DNA of 64,000 bases, taken from assembly GCF_026339955.1 (NCBI RefSeq), contig NZ_JAPEPW010000001.1, positions 2,046,001 through 2,110,000 on the forward strand. Reading direction: 5' to 3'. This document shows, piece by piece, positions 9,065-17,906 of this stretch (position 1 is the stretch's first letter; the number at the start of each line of letters is the position of its first letter). Under the pieces are notes generated by a model, which did no database searches, was not told the DNA's origin, and saw nothing but the letters and a program-made list of their open reading frames with translations. This DNA is from Streptomyces sp. NBC_01549. Its GTDB lineage: Bacteria; Actinomycetota; Actinomycetes; Streptomycetales; Streptomycetaceae. The position numbers and the translations under genes are program-made.

Positions 9065-11923
9065 TCAGCCGGTGACCTGGTACGTCGCCGACGCCTGCTC
9101 GTACAGCCTCGTGACCTCGTCCCGTTCGGCCTCCGGGCCACGCACCTGCACCACGTGGTAGTGCCCGCCGACGACGATCACGAGATTGCGGACGTACAGT
9201 GACTGCCCGGCGGAGTTCTGCCAGGTGAACTGGCCCTCGGCCATGGTCCGTCCGCCCACGTCGATCCGCCGCATCCCGCTGGACGTGGCCCAGGTCGAGT
9301 CGCGGAACGGCTGCAGCTCGCTCTCGGTCTCCCGCTGGTACGTCAGCGGATCGCTGCCGTACTTGACGGTGCTGTCCCGTCCGGGTACGACGATGAGCTC
9401 GAAGTCGCCATGGGAGTAGACGACCTGGCCGCGCCCGTTCTTGGGCGTGCGGTTCCAGCCGTTGGCCACGGCGATCTGGAAGCCCTCGGAGTCCTTGCGA
9501 AGGGTGAAGCCCTGGGCGACCGTGGGGTCGTTGGACTGCGAGGTCGTCGAACCGGCGCCGCCCGAAGGGGTCGTGTCCGTGCCGGGAGAGGTCTGGTCGG
9601 GGCGCGGCCGGCTGCTGGCGCTGCCGTCGGCCCCCGTGCCCGCGGTGTTCCCGGGTGCCGGGCTCACCTGCCCCGCGGAGCCCGTCCGTTCGCCGTTCGC
9701 GTCGCTGTTCGCGTCGGTCTTCTTCGGCATGAAGACCATCGCGTACGCGACCGCCGCGACCAGCAGGAGCAGGACCAGCAGAAGCAGGTTCCGGCCCAGC
9801 TTGCGGGGCTTGGCCGAGTCCGTCGACCTGGCCGGCCTCGCCTGCCGGTCGGGCCGGTCGTGTTTGGCGCGCTTGTGGCGGGCGTGCGCGCTGTTCGCGG
9901 GCAGTCCGGCCCGGCGTCTGCGGACGAGCTCGCCCCTGCGCCGTACGATCGGCAGCCGGCTGGGGTCGACGGGCGGCGCGGCGACTACGTGCGCACCCGC
10001 CTCCGGCTCCGGCGCGGACCGTACGAGCGAGCGCAGCCAGCCGCTCAGCTCCTCGAAGTCCAACCGCTCTGTGGGGTCCTGACGCAGCAGCGACTCCACG
10101 ACGGGCCGCAGCGGCCCGCACTCCTCGGCGAACGCGGGCGGCTCCGCGCACACCAGCTGTACCAGCTCCGCGGTGTTGTCCTCCGGGTAGGGCGCGTGCC
10201 CCTGCACGGCCCGGAAGAGCAGCGCGCCCAGCGCCCACAGATCCGTCTGAGGGCCGATCGGCGCCGCCAGCTGCCAGTTCTCGTGCACCGGCCCCGCCTG
10301 CTCGGGCGCCCATCGCTCGGTCACCGGACCGACGACGGCCATCCGCACCTGCCGGGCCCGCTCCGCGGCGAGCGCGGTGGCGGGACCACGCCGCGGGGGC
10401 GCACCGGCGACCAGCTCGTCCCAACGGCCGTTGGGGGTCGGGGCGGGGGTGGACTGCTGTCCGGGCACGAGGGCGGGGGTGCCGTGGTTCTGGAGGCCCT
10501 GGGTGCCGTGGGGGACCGGGGTGCCACGGTGGCCGCCGCCGTGTCCGGCCGCGGGGCCGGGGAGCGCCGGGCGCCCCTGACCGCCGTCACCGCCGGGGCC
10601 GGGGCCTAGACCGGGACCATCGAATCCGGGGCCGTCGACGCCAGGGCCGGTGCCGGTACCACTGCCGGTTCCGGGGCGGGGCTGCGTGCCGGGCCACGCG
10701 CCGGGGCGCCCGACACCGACACCGTACGGGTCTGCGATCTGTCCGGGGGGCGGGGTCTGGGGCCGCTGCTCCGCACCCGGCCCGGAGTCCTGGGCCCCCG
10801 GCGCGGAGCCGTCGGCCGGTGGGGCGGGACGGGGCGCGGACAGTGCCGCCGGGCCACCCCGCTGCTGTTCGTGCACGCGGGCCGCGGCCCGCGCTCCGGC
10901 CCGGTACGCGGCGATGGCCCCGGCCCTGGCTGCCCGGGCGTCGCCTCCGGCCTCCAGCGCCCTGCGCGCCAGGGCCGCCCCGCCGTCGGCGGACGGCTCT
11001 CCTACGGGAGTGGCGTTCTCGGCCCGCGCCTCGATCGCGGCCCGCCGCGCGGCCTCGGCATCGGCCCCCTGCGCACTGGCGACCACCGCGCCGAACGAGG
11101 CTCCGGAACCCGTGCCGGACACACCACCGGCTCCCACGCCGGGCGGACCTCCGGCCACTCCACCGGGCGCGGCGCCGGACGTACGAGCCGCACCACGCGG
11201 GACGCCGACAACCGGGCCGGTACCCGTACCCGCTCGGGAATCCGCACCGGCACCCGCGTGGGGTGAGCCGGCGCCCGCGCCCGTCTCACCCCCGGGACCC
11301 TCGAAGTCCCGTACCGGCACCGGGTCGTACCCGCTCAGGGCCTCCTCCGCGGCGCCGGCCGCCAGGCCGGTCAGCATCACACGGCCGTCGTCGCAGACGA
11401 GCACCGTGCGCACGGTGATGTTCCGGTGCACCCATCCGTGTGCGTGCAGCACCCGCAGCGCGGTCAGGACATCCGCGGCGACCTCGGCCGCCCGATAGGG
11501 GCTCAGCGGCTTCTCGGCGAGCAGCGCGGCCAGCGGCCGCGCGGGCACCAACTCACTCACTATCCACAACGACCCGCCTTCGGCGAACACGTCGAAGACC
11601 TGGTCCAGCCGGGGGTGGTCGGGAATCTGCGCGGCGGCCTGCGCCGCCTCGATCGCCCGCCGTACCGCGGGTTCGGTGGGCCTGCGTGTGGTCCGTGCGG
11701 AGGCGCGCCGCGCCCCGCCGTCCCGCGCGACGAACCCCTCGGGGAGCCCGTCCGCGTCGAGCATCTCCGCCTCGACGACCTCCGGCAACGGCACCTGCCG
11801 GACGAGGACTTCCTGCCCACTGTAGGTGTCGAAGGCCCGGCTCTCGGCGAGTTCGTACTCGTCGGAGGGCGGCAGCGGCAGGCGGTAGCGGTCGGCGAGT
11901 ACCCGTCCCGCATAGTCGTCCAC
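9065..11923 (-). CDS. Membrane-anchored pseudokinase (kinase array, member 4)
   Basis: A 952-residue protein. GTG at 11923 has a strong GGGGGAGG ribosome site five bases away, favouring it over an ATG 33 codons upstream. The N-terminal ~190 residues and the segment around 575-660 still align by eye with a kinase fold, but the catalytic parts are gone. The Gly-rich loop is absent, the VAIK lysine position reads VLVRQV, HRD reads HRN (166-168) and DFG reads TGL (185-187). The two fold parts are split by a ~350-residue Gly/Ala/Pro-rich insert. A basic Arg/Lys-rich stretch, one membrane helix and an outer domain related to the other kinases follow. It probably acts as a scaffold or receptor, not an enzyme. 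Confidence 0.85.
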   Translation of the reverse strand: MDDYAGRVLADRYRLPLPPSDEYELAESRAFDTYSGQEVLVRQVPLPEVVEAEMLDADGLPEGFVARDGGARRASARTTRRPTEPAVRRAIEAAQAAAQIPDHPRLDQVFDVFAEGGSLWIVSELVPARPLAALLAEKPLSPYRAAEVAADVLTALRVLHAHGWVHRNITVRTVLVCDDGRVMLTGLAAGAAEEALSGYDPVPVRDFEGPGGETGAGAGSPHAGAGADSRAGTGTGPVVGVPRGAARTSGAAPGGVAGGPPGVGAGGVSGTGSGASFGAVVASAQGADAEAARRAAIEARAENATPVGEPSADGGAALARRALEAGGDARAARAGAIAAYRAGARAAARVHEQQRGGPAALSAPRPAPPADGSAPGAQDSGPGAEQRPQTPPPGQIADPYGVGVGRPGAWPGTQPRPGTGSGTGTGPGVDGPGFDGPGLGPGPGGDGGQGRPALPGPAAGHGGGHRGTPVPHGTQGLQNHGTPALVPGQQSTPAPTPNGRWDELVAGAPPRRGPATALAAERARQVRMAVVGPVTERWAPEQAGPVHENWQLAAPIGPQTDLWALGALLFRAVQGHAPYPEDNTAELVQLVCAEPPAFAEECGPLRPVVESLLRQDPTERLDFEELSGWLRSLVRSAPEPEAGAHVVAAPPVDPSRLPIVRRRGELVRRRRAGLPANSAHARHKRAKHDRPDRQARPARSTDSAKPRKLGRNLLLLVLLLLVAAVAYAMVFMPKKTDANSDANGERTGSAGQVSPAPGNTAGTGADGSASSRPRPDQTSPGTDTTPSGGAGSTTSQSNDPTVAQGFTLRKDSEGFQIAVANGWNRTPKNGRGQVVYSHGDFELIVVPGRDSTVKYGSDPLTYQRETESELQPFRDSTWATSSGMRRIDVGGRTMAEGQFTWQNSAGQSLYVRNLVIVVGGHYHVVQVRGPEAERDEVTRLYEQASATYQVTG

Positions 11924-12148
11924 GATGCCTCCCCCGGCCGCCCGGTGGTCAATTCCGTTCGCTTCGCGGCCCGTTACGGCTTCGTACGGTCCGCAACCAC
12001 TCACGATACGTGCCGGAGGCAACCCGCAAAGTCGGGATGCGAGATGTCATCGCCCCGTGACCGACCCCTACAACAGACACCCCGGGCGAACCGGCCCGAA
12101 CCTCACGACATGGGCACGCGCCTCATGCGATGGGTTCGGGCCCATGCC

Positions 12149-14458
12149 TCACGACTTCGGCTGGAACGTCGCCGTCAGCGTCTGCCAAGTGTCCTTGCGC
12201 AGCTGGCTGTCCCAGTCGGAGGCCTTCGCCGTGTACATCAGCCCGTACCCGAGGTGATCGTTCACGACGAACCCGCGGTCGATCGACCGGTACTTCGTGC
12301 CACCGTCCTGGTAGGTGAACTCCCAGTCGGCCGTGTTCCAACCGCGGTAGTTCACCTTCTCTATGTGCACCCGCTTGTACTGCGGGCGCACCATGGACCG
12401 CTCCTGGTTGGTCCAGTCCGCCACGGGGTCGCTCTTGGGCGTGGTCGTCCAGCCGACGAGGAGCTTCTGCCCGTCGGGACCGGTGAACCGGGCTCCCGCG
12501 GAGTCCGTCGACTGGTACTTCCACCCCTCGGGCAGCCCGATCTTGAACCCCTGGCCGGCCTTGTACGTCGTCACGTCGGTGGAGCCCGAGGAGCCCGGCT
12601 CCTTGCCGTCGCCGCTGGTCCCGTCCGTCCCGCTCGTCCCGCTCGTCCCGTTCGTGGCGGCGGCGTCGCCGGACGCGTCGGTGTCCGGCGTGCTGCCCGA
12701 ACTCCCGTCCGTCGCCGACCCCGTGCCACCGTCCTTCTTGTCGCCGCTGTCGGTGTGAGAGCCGCTGGTCGCGCCCTTGCCGCCGCTACCCGCGGTCACC
12801 CCGCTGGACGCGGCGGCCTTGGTGTCGCTGCCCTTGCCGCTCTTCGAGCCGCTGTCGTCACCGCCACCGATAGTCAGCGCCAGCACGGTCCCGATCACGG
12901 CGAGCGCAACGACCACCGCGATGATCACCAGGGTCCGCCGCGGCACCACATCGGTGAGCGGCGCCCGCGGCACGGGCCGCGGCGGCCGCTCGGGCGCCAC
13001 GGGCCACCCGGAGGCAGGCTTGGCCGTACTGGTGGTGGAACCCGCGGAACCTGTGGAGCCCGCGCCACCCGAACCCGCAGAGCCGAGGGCCCCCCTCGAG
13101 CCGACGGAGCCGGAGCCCGAACCCGCTGCCGCGCCGTCACGCACGCCCGGCTTCGGGGAACCCCCGGCCGCCTTGGCACCCTGACCGGGCGCGACCGCCC
13201 CGGACTTCCCCGGGGCCGCGGCGGGCTTTGACACGTCCACGCGCGGCGGAGCCGGGGGAGCCGCCGGATCCTCCGGAGCGACCGGAGCCGCCCCCGCCAC
13301 TCCCACCGAACCGGAAGCCCCGGTACCGCCAGCGCTTCCCGCACCGCCCGTCCCGCCCGCGGTACCGGGCTTCGCACGGGCCGTCGCCGCCGCGGTGGCC
13401 GCCGCCGTGGCCGCACCCGCGGCCGAGGCAACCTTCCGCACCGAACGCAGCGCCCCGCGCAACCGCTCCCCGGCCTCTTCGCCCCGCTTGGCCCCGGAAC
13501 CGCCCGAGCCGCCCGCACTCTGCTTGCCCGCGCCCTCGTCCGGCACCGGCGGCAGCGTCACGACCTTCGTCGCATCCGCTGGCTCCGGCACGGTCTCCTT
13601 GGGCTCGGGGGCGCAGACCACCTCGCTGAGCATCGCCCGGGCGCGCTCGTTGTCGAGCCGCTGCTCGGGGTCCTTCGCGAGCAGCCCGTAAATCACGCTC
13701 TCCAGCGGGCCCGCGTTCTTCGGCTGCTCCACCGGCTCGGTCATCACCGCGGTGAGCGTCGCGATCGCGGAACCCTTGTCGTAGGGCGGCACACCCTCGA
13801 CCGACGCGTACAGCAGCCCGCCCAGCGACCAGAGGTCGGCCGCGGGGCCGGGCTTGTGCCCGCGCGCCCGCTCCGGCGAGATGTACGAGGGCGCGCCCAC
13901 GAGCATGCCCGTCGAGGTGATGGACGGGTCGCCCTCGACCTGCGCGATACCGAAGTCGGTCAGCACGACCCGGCCGTCGGTGGAGATCAGCACGTTCGAC
14001 GGCTTCACATCGCGGTGCAGGATGCCCTCGCGGTGCGCGGAACGCAGCACGTCGAGTATCGCGATCCCGACCTCGGCGGCGCGCTTCGGCGTGAGCACGC
14101 CGTCCTCGCGGATGACCTCGGCGAGGGACTTGCCCTCGACGAGCTCCATCACGATCCACGGCCGGTTGTCCTCGTCGACCACGTCGAAGACCGTCACCGC
14201 GCCGTTGTTGCGAATCCGCGCGATCGCCTTGGCCTCACGCAGGGTGCGTGTGATCAGCCGCCGCTTCTCGTCCTCGTCGATGCTCGACGGGAACCGCAGC
14301 TCCTTGACGGCGACCGTGCGGCCCAGCGTTTCGTCCTGGGCCCGCCACACCGTGCCCATGCCGCCGCGGCCGAGAACATCTCCCAGCCGGTACCGCCCGG
14401 CGAGGAGACGTTCGCTCTTGTCCTGACGGGATGCTCCCGCCCGCTCCGCCTCCGACAT
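12149..14458 (-). CDS. Transmembrane Ser/Thr protein kinase with long Ala/Gly/Pro linker (member 5)
   Basis: A 769-residue kinase. The ATG at 14458 follows GAGGGGACGC. GRGGMG, Lys52, HRDVKPSN from 148 and DFG at 168-170 are intact. After the kinase domain a ~250-residue linker rich in Ala, Gly, Ser and Pro leads to a membrane helix (LVIIAVVVALAVIGTVLAL). A Ser/Gly/Thr/Asp-rich stalk follows, and then the ~130-residue outer domain (GFKIGLPEGWKYQ onward) shared by the array. It is the most upstream kinase of the block and diverges from the serine hydrolase gene, so the block promoter may lie in 14459-14642. Confidence 0.93.
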   Translation of the reverse strand: MSEAERAGASRQDKSERLLAGRYRLGDVLGRGGMGTVWRAQDETLGRTVAVKELRFPSSIDEDEKRRLITRTLREAKAIARIRNNGAVTVFDVVDEDNRPWIVMELVEGKSLAEVIREDGVLTPKRAAEVGIAILDVLRSAHREGILHRDVKPSNVLISTDGRVVLTDFGIAQVEGDPSITSTGMLVGAPSYISPERARGHKPGPAADLWSLGGLLYASVEGVPPYDKGSAIATLTAVMTEPVEQPKNAGPLESVIYGLLAKDPEQRLDNERARAMLSEVVCAPEPKETVPEPADATKVVTLPPVPDEGAGKQSAGGSGGSGAKRGEEAGERLRGALRSVRKVASAAGAATAAATAAATARAKPGTAGGTGGAGSAGGTGASGSVGVAGAAPVAPEDPAAPPAPPRVDVSKPAAAPGKSGAVAPGQGAKAAGGSPKPGVRDGAAAGSGSGSVGSRGALGSAGSGGAGSTGSAGSTTSTAKPASGWPVAPERPPRPVPRAPLTDVVPRRTLVIIAVVVALAVIGTVLALTIGGGDDSGSKSGKGSDTKAAASSGVTAGSGGKGATSGSHTDSGDKKDGGTGSATDGSSGSTPDTDASGDAAATNGTSGTSGTDGTSGDGKEPGSSGSTDVTTYKAGQGFKIGLPEGWKYQSTDSAGARFTGPDGQKLLVGWTTTPKSDPVADWTNQERSMVRPQYKRVHIEKVNYRGWNTADWEFTYQDGGTKYRSIDRGFVVNDHLGYGLMYTAKASDWDSQLRKDTWQTLTATFQPKS

Positions 14459-14642
14459 GCGTCCCCTCATGCAACCCGCCCTGACAGAGCCTTCATTGTC
14501 CCTCACCCGACAAGCGCTCAGCGCCCAGGGGGCCCTTCGGCCGACAACCACTCGGCAACCGGCACGCCCCTCACCTGCGAACCCCCCTCTCGTGCGCACA
14601 GGTCCGTCCCCCATGATGTGCCGCAACAAGGAAGGAATGCCG

Positions 14643-15800
14643 ATGCCTGCGCGCCGGACACCTCGGACACTCCTGGTCATACCCGTGTCCCTGGCCGTCC
14701 TGGTCATGGCCCCGATCGGTCTGCTGCGCCTGCTGCCGACCGCCGCTCCTTCCCCCTCCGCCATGTCCCCCGCCCAACACGCGCTCCGGTCCGCGGCCCC
14801 GACGGGCTCACGCTCCCCCATCGCCCCGGCAACGGACGCCACCCGTGCCTTCCGCCGTCTGCTCCCCCTCCTCGTCACCCGCGGCAAGGTTCCCGCCGCC
14901 GCCCTGCTCGCCAGTGACGCCTCCGGCTCACGCTTCGCACGCGCCGGTGACGGCATCGCCCGCGGCGACCACTTCCGCGCGGGCAGCATCACCAAGACGT
15001 TCATCGCGACCGTGGTGCTGCAGCTCTCCGCCGAGCACCGGCTGTCCCTGTCCGACTCTCTGGACGCTCACCTCCCGGGGCTGGTGCGCGGCGCGGGCAA
15101 CGACGGCCGACGTCTGACACTCCGCTCCCTGCTCACCCACACCAGCGGTCTGTACGACTTCACCGACGACACCAAGGGCGCCGTCCCCCTCACCCCGCTC
15201 CGGGCCGTCCGCATCGCACTCGCCCACCCCCCGACCGCCCGCGGCCACTTCGCCTACTCGAACACCAACTTCATCCTGCTCGGCATGGTCATCCGCCAGG
15301 TCACCGGCCACTCGTACGCCACCGAGGCCGAGCGCCGCATCATCAACCCCCTTCGTCTGACGGGCACCTCCTTCCCCGGCGCCCGCACCTCGCTGCCCTC
15401 CCCGCACGGCCGCGCCTACTCCGCCGACGGCTCCGACGTGACCGCGCTCGACCCGCGCGTGGCCGGCGCGGCGGGTGAGCTGGTCACCACGCTCGCCGAC
15501 CTGAACCGCTTCTACGCGGCCCTGCTCGCGGGCGACCTGCTCCCGCCCCGCCAACTGCGCGAGATGCTCGACACCCGCACCGCACACGGCCAGTACGGCA
15601 TGGGGCTGTATCCGGTGAAACTGTCGTGCGGCACCACGGTGTGGGGGCACGACGGCCACATCTCCGGCAGCTACGTGCGCACCGCGGCCACCGTCGACGG
15701 GCGTCGTGTCCTCACCCTCCGGGTGAACACGGACGGGATCCAGGACCCCGATCTCGAACCCGCCCTGCTCGCCGCCGAGTTCTGCCCCCGCACCCAGTAG
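14643..15800 (+). CDS. Serine hydrolase, beta-lactamase / D-Ala-D-Ala carboxypeptidase class
   Basis: A 385-residue protein. ATG 14643 is chosen because AAGGA lies six bases upstream; another ATG two codons earlier overlaps that site. A basic start and a hydrophobic segment (9-32) act as signal or anchor. The penicillin-binding fold motifs are present: SITK (Ser115, Lys118), YSN (205-207) and the third motif HDG in WGHDGHISG. This is the class C beta-lactamase/R61 carboxypeptidase superfamily. Its substrate cannot be told from sequence; peptidoglycan peptides or small esters are the usual choices. It is transcribed away from the kinase block. Confidence 0.88.
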   Translation: MPARRTPRTLLVIPVSLAVLVMAPIGLLRLLPTAAPSPSAMSPAQHALRSAAPTGSRSPIAPATDATRAFRRLLPLLVTRGKVPAAALLASDASGSRFARAGDGIARGDHFRAGSITKTFIATVVLQLSAEHRLSLSDSLDAHLPGLVRGAGNDGRRLTLRSLLTHTSGLYDFTDDTKGAVPLTPLRAVRIALAHPPTARGHFAYSNTNFILLGMVIRQVTGHSYATEAERRIINPLRLTGTSFPGARTSLPSPHGRAYSADGSDVTALDPRVAGAAGELVTTLADLNRFYAALLAGDLLPPRQLREMLDTRTAHGQYGMGLYPVKLSCGTTVWGHDGHISGSYVRTAATVDGRRVLTLRVNTDGIQDPDLEPALLAAEFCPRTQ

Positions 15801-15938
15801 AACGGACGGGTTTCGAGCAACGATCCCAGCCCACTACACCCGTTCGAGTGGCATTCACGGGACCGGGCAGGCCCCGCCGACAGCGGAAGCCGGCCGGCAC
15901 CCGCCCGACGCCCGATGAGCGCGGCACACGGCCCCAGA

Positions 15939-17645
15939 TCAGCGCGGCACGATGTCCGGCGCCCCCAGCCGCGCCGCGTCCGCCGTCAGATCGTCGGGCT
16001 GACGCTGCGACTCCCGCTCCGCCTTCACCCGCTTCTCGTAGTGCTCGACCTCGCGCTCGATCTGGTCCTTGTCCCAGCCGAGGACCGGCGCCATCAGCTC
16101 GGCGGCCTCGCGGGCACTGCGCGTACCCCGGTCGAAGGTCTCGATGGAGATGCGGGTGCGCCGGGTGAGCACGTCGTCCAGGTGCCGGGCGCCCTCGTGC
16201 GAGGCGGCGTAGACGACCTCGGCCTTGAGGTAGTCCTCAGCGGCCGGAAGGGGTTCGCCCAGCGCGGGGTCGGCGGCGATGAGCTCGAGGATCTCCTCGG
16301 CCAGCACACCGAACCGATTCAGCAGGTGCTCCACACGGACCACATGGAGCCCGGTGCGCTGCGCGATCCGCGCCCGCGCGTTCCACAGCGCCCGGTATCC
16401 GTCGGCCCCGAGCAGGGGGATGTCCTCGGTGACGCATTCAGCGACCCGCTGGTCGAGGCCGTGCACCGCCTCGTCGACCGCGTCCTTGGCCATCACCCGG
16501 TAGGTCGTGTACTTGCCGCCCGCCACGACCACCAGTCCCGGCACCGGGTGGGCCACGGTGTGCTCGCGCGAGAGCTTGCTGGTGGCGTCCGACTCGCCCG
16601 CGAGCAGCGGACGCAGTCCCGCGTACACGCCCTCCACGTCGTCACGGGTCAGGGGCACCGAGAGCACCGAGTTCACATGCTCCAGCAGATAGTCGATGTC
16701 AGCGCTGGATGCCGCGGGATGGGCCTTGTCCAGGTTCCAATCGGTGTCCGTGGTGCCGACGATCCAGTGCCGCCCCCAGGGGATCACGAAGAGGACGGAC
16801 TTCTCCGTGCGCAGGATCAGACCCGTCGCGGCGTTGATCCGGTCCTTCGGCACGACCAGGTGGATGCCCTTGGAGGCCCGTACGTGGAACTGGCCTCTCT
16901 CGCCCACCATGGCCTGGGTGTCGTCGGTCCACACGCCCGTGGCGTTGACGATCTGCCGGGCGCGGATCTCGTACTCCCCGCCGCCCTCGACGTCCTGCAC
17001 CCTGGCGCCGACCACGCGCTCACCCTCGCGCAGGAAAGCGGTCACGCGGGCGCGGTTGGCGACCTTCGCGCCGTACGCCGCCGCCGTGCGCACCAACGTG
17101 GCCACATAGCGGGCGTCGTCCACCTGCGCGTCGTAGTACTGCAACGCGCCGACCAGCGCGTCCTTCTTCAAGGCGGGCGCTATGAGCAGGGCGTGGCGGC
17201 GCGTCAGATGGCGGTGGGTGGGCAGTCCGCGTCCATACCCGCTCGTCACCGACATCGCGTCGTACAGCGCGACGCCCGTCCCCGCGTATATCCGCTCCCA
17301 GCCCTTGTGCTGGAGCGGGTAGAGGAAGGGCACCGGCTTCACCAGGTGCGGTGCTAGGCGCCCCAGCAGGAGCCCGCGCTCCTTCAGGGCCTCGCGCACG
17401 AGGGCGAAGTCGAGCATCTCGAGGTAGCGCAGGCCGCCGTGGATCAGCTTGCTGGACCTGCTGGAGGTGCCCGACGCCCAGTCGCGCGCCTCGACCAGGC
17501 CCGTGGACAGGCCGCGCGTCACGGCGTCGAGCGCCGTCCCCGCGCCGACCACACCCGCGCCCACCACCAGCACATCCAGCTCACGCTCGGCCATTCCCGC
17601 CAGGGACTCGGCGCGCTCCGCCGGCCCCAGTTTCGCTGTCCTCAC
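15939..17645 (-). CDS. glpD: Aerobic glycerol-3-phosphate dehydrogenase
   Basis: A 568-residue FAD enzyme that oxidises glycerol 3-phosphate to dihydroxyacetone phosphate and passes electrons to the quinone pool at the membrane. GTG 17645 follows GGGAGG. The N-terminal dinucleotide site reads VVGAGVVGAGTAL, followed by the family segment SSRSSKLIHGGLRYLE. Later signatures include IPWGRHWIVGTTDTDW, GLRPLL and the C-terminal helical DAO domain. Length is normal. No glycerol kinase or facilitator gene is nearby, so this is probably a stand-alone copy serving lipid and glycerol breakdown. Confidence 0.95.
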   Translation of the reverse strand: MRTAKLGPAERAESLAGMAERELDVLVVGAGVVGAGTALDAVTRGLSTGLVEARDWASGTSSRSSKLIHGGLRYLEMLDFALVREALKERGLLLGRLAPHLVKPVPFLYPLQHKGWERIYAGTGVALYDAMSVTSGYGRGLPTHRHLTRRHALLIAPALKKDALVGALQYYDAQVDDARYVATLVRTAAAYGAKVANRARVTAFLREGERVVGARVQDVEGGGEYEIRARQIVNATGVWTDDTQAMVGERGQFHVRASKGIHLVVPKDRINAATGLILRTEKSVLFVIPWGRHWIVGTTDTDWNLDKAHPAASSADIDYLLEHVNSVLSVPLTRDDVEGVYAGLRPLLAGESDATSKLSREHTVAHPVPGLVVVAGGKYTTYRVMAKDAVDEAVHGLDQRVAECVTEDIPLLGADGYRALWNARARIAQRTGLHVVRVEHLLNRFGVLAEEILELIAADPALGEPLPAAEDYLKAEVVYAASHEGARHLDDVLTRRTRISIETFDRGTRSAREAAELMAPVLGWDKDQIEREVEHYEKRVKAERESQRQPDDLTADAARLGAPDIVPR

Positions 17646-17762
17646 CGCTGCCTCCCGCTGTCTGTCGCGTTGGCCGCACCTGTCCGGCGACGCCCGGCTC
17701 ACGTCCCCCTGTCCCAAAGTCTGACGGCGATGTCCGTCATCGGCCACCACGCGTCCTCAGCC

Positions 17763-17856
17763 TGTGGACAACACTCCCGGAAACTCGCCCGCCCAATACC
17801 GCAAGTCGGTCATATTTACTCCTAGTCTGACATTGCGCTCGTCCGTTCTGTCCACA
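17763..17856. promoter_or_regulatory. Two DnaA-box-like 9-mers in the glpD / dehydrogenase intergenic region
   Basis: TTGTCCACA, the Streptomyces DnaA-box consensus, is found on the minus strand at 17763-17771. A one-mismatch copy CTGTCCACA is on the plus strand at 17848-17856. They face each other across the promoter region between divergent genes. Two boxes are far too few for an origin; binding and any effect on transcription are untested. Confidence 0.35.
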
Positions 17857-17906
17857 GGACTTGCGCACCTGTCCCGCTTCGGTTACTGGGAAGGACGGCC
17901 CACGCC

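Noticed and set aside
17763..17856. Chromosomal origin (oriC)
   Set aside because: There are only two DnaA boxes and no dnaA or dnaN; Streptomyces oriC has many boxes.
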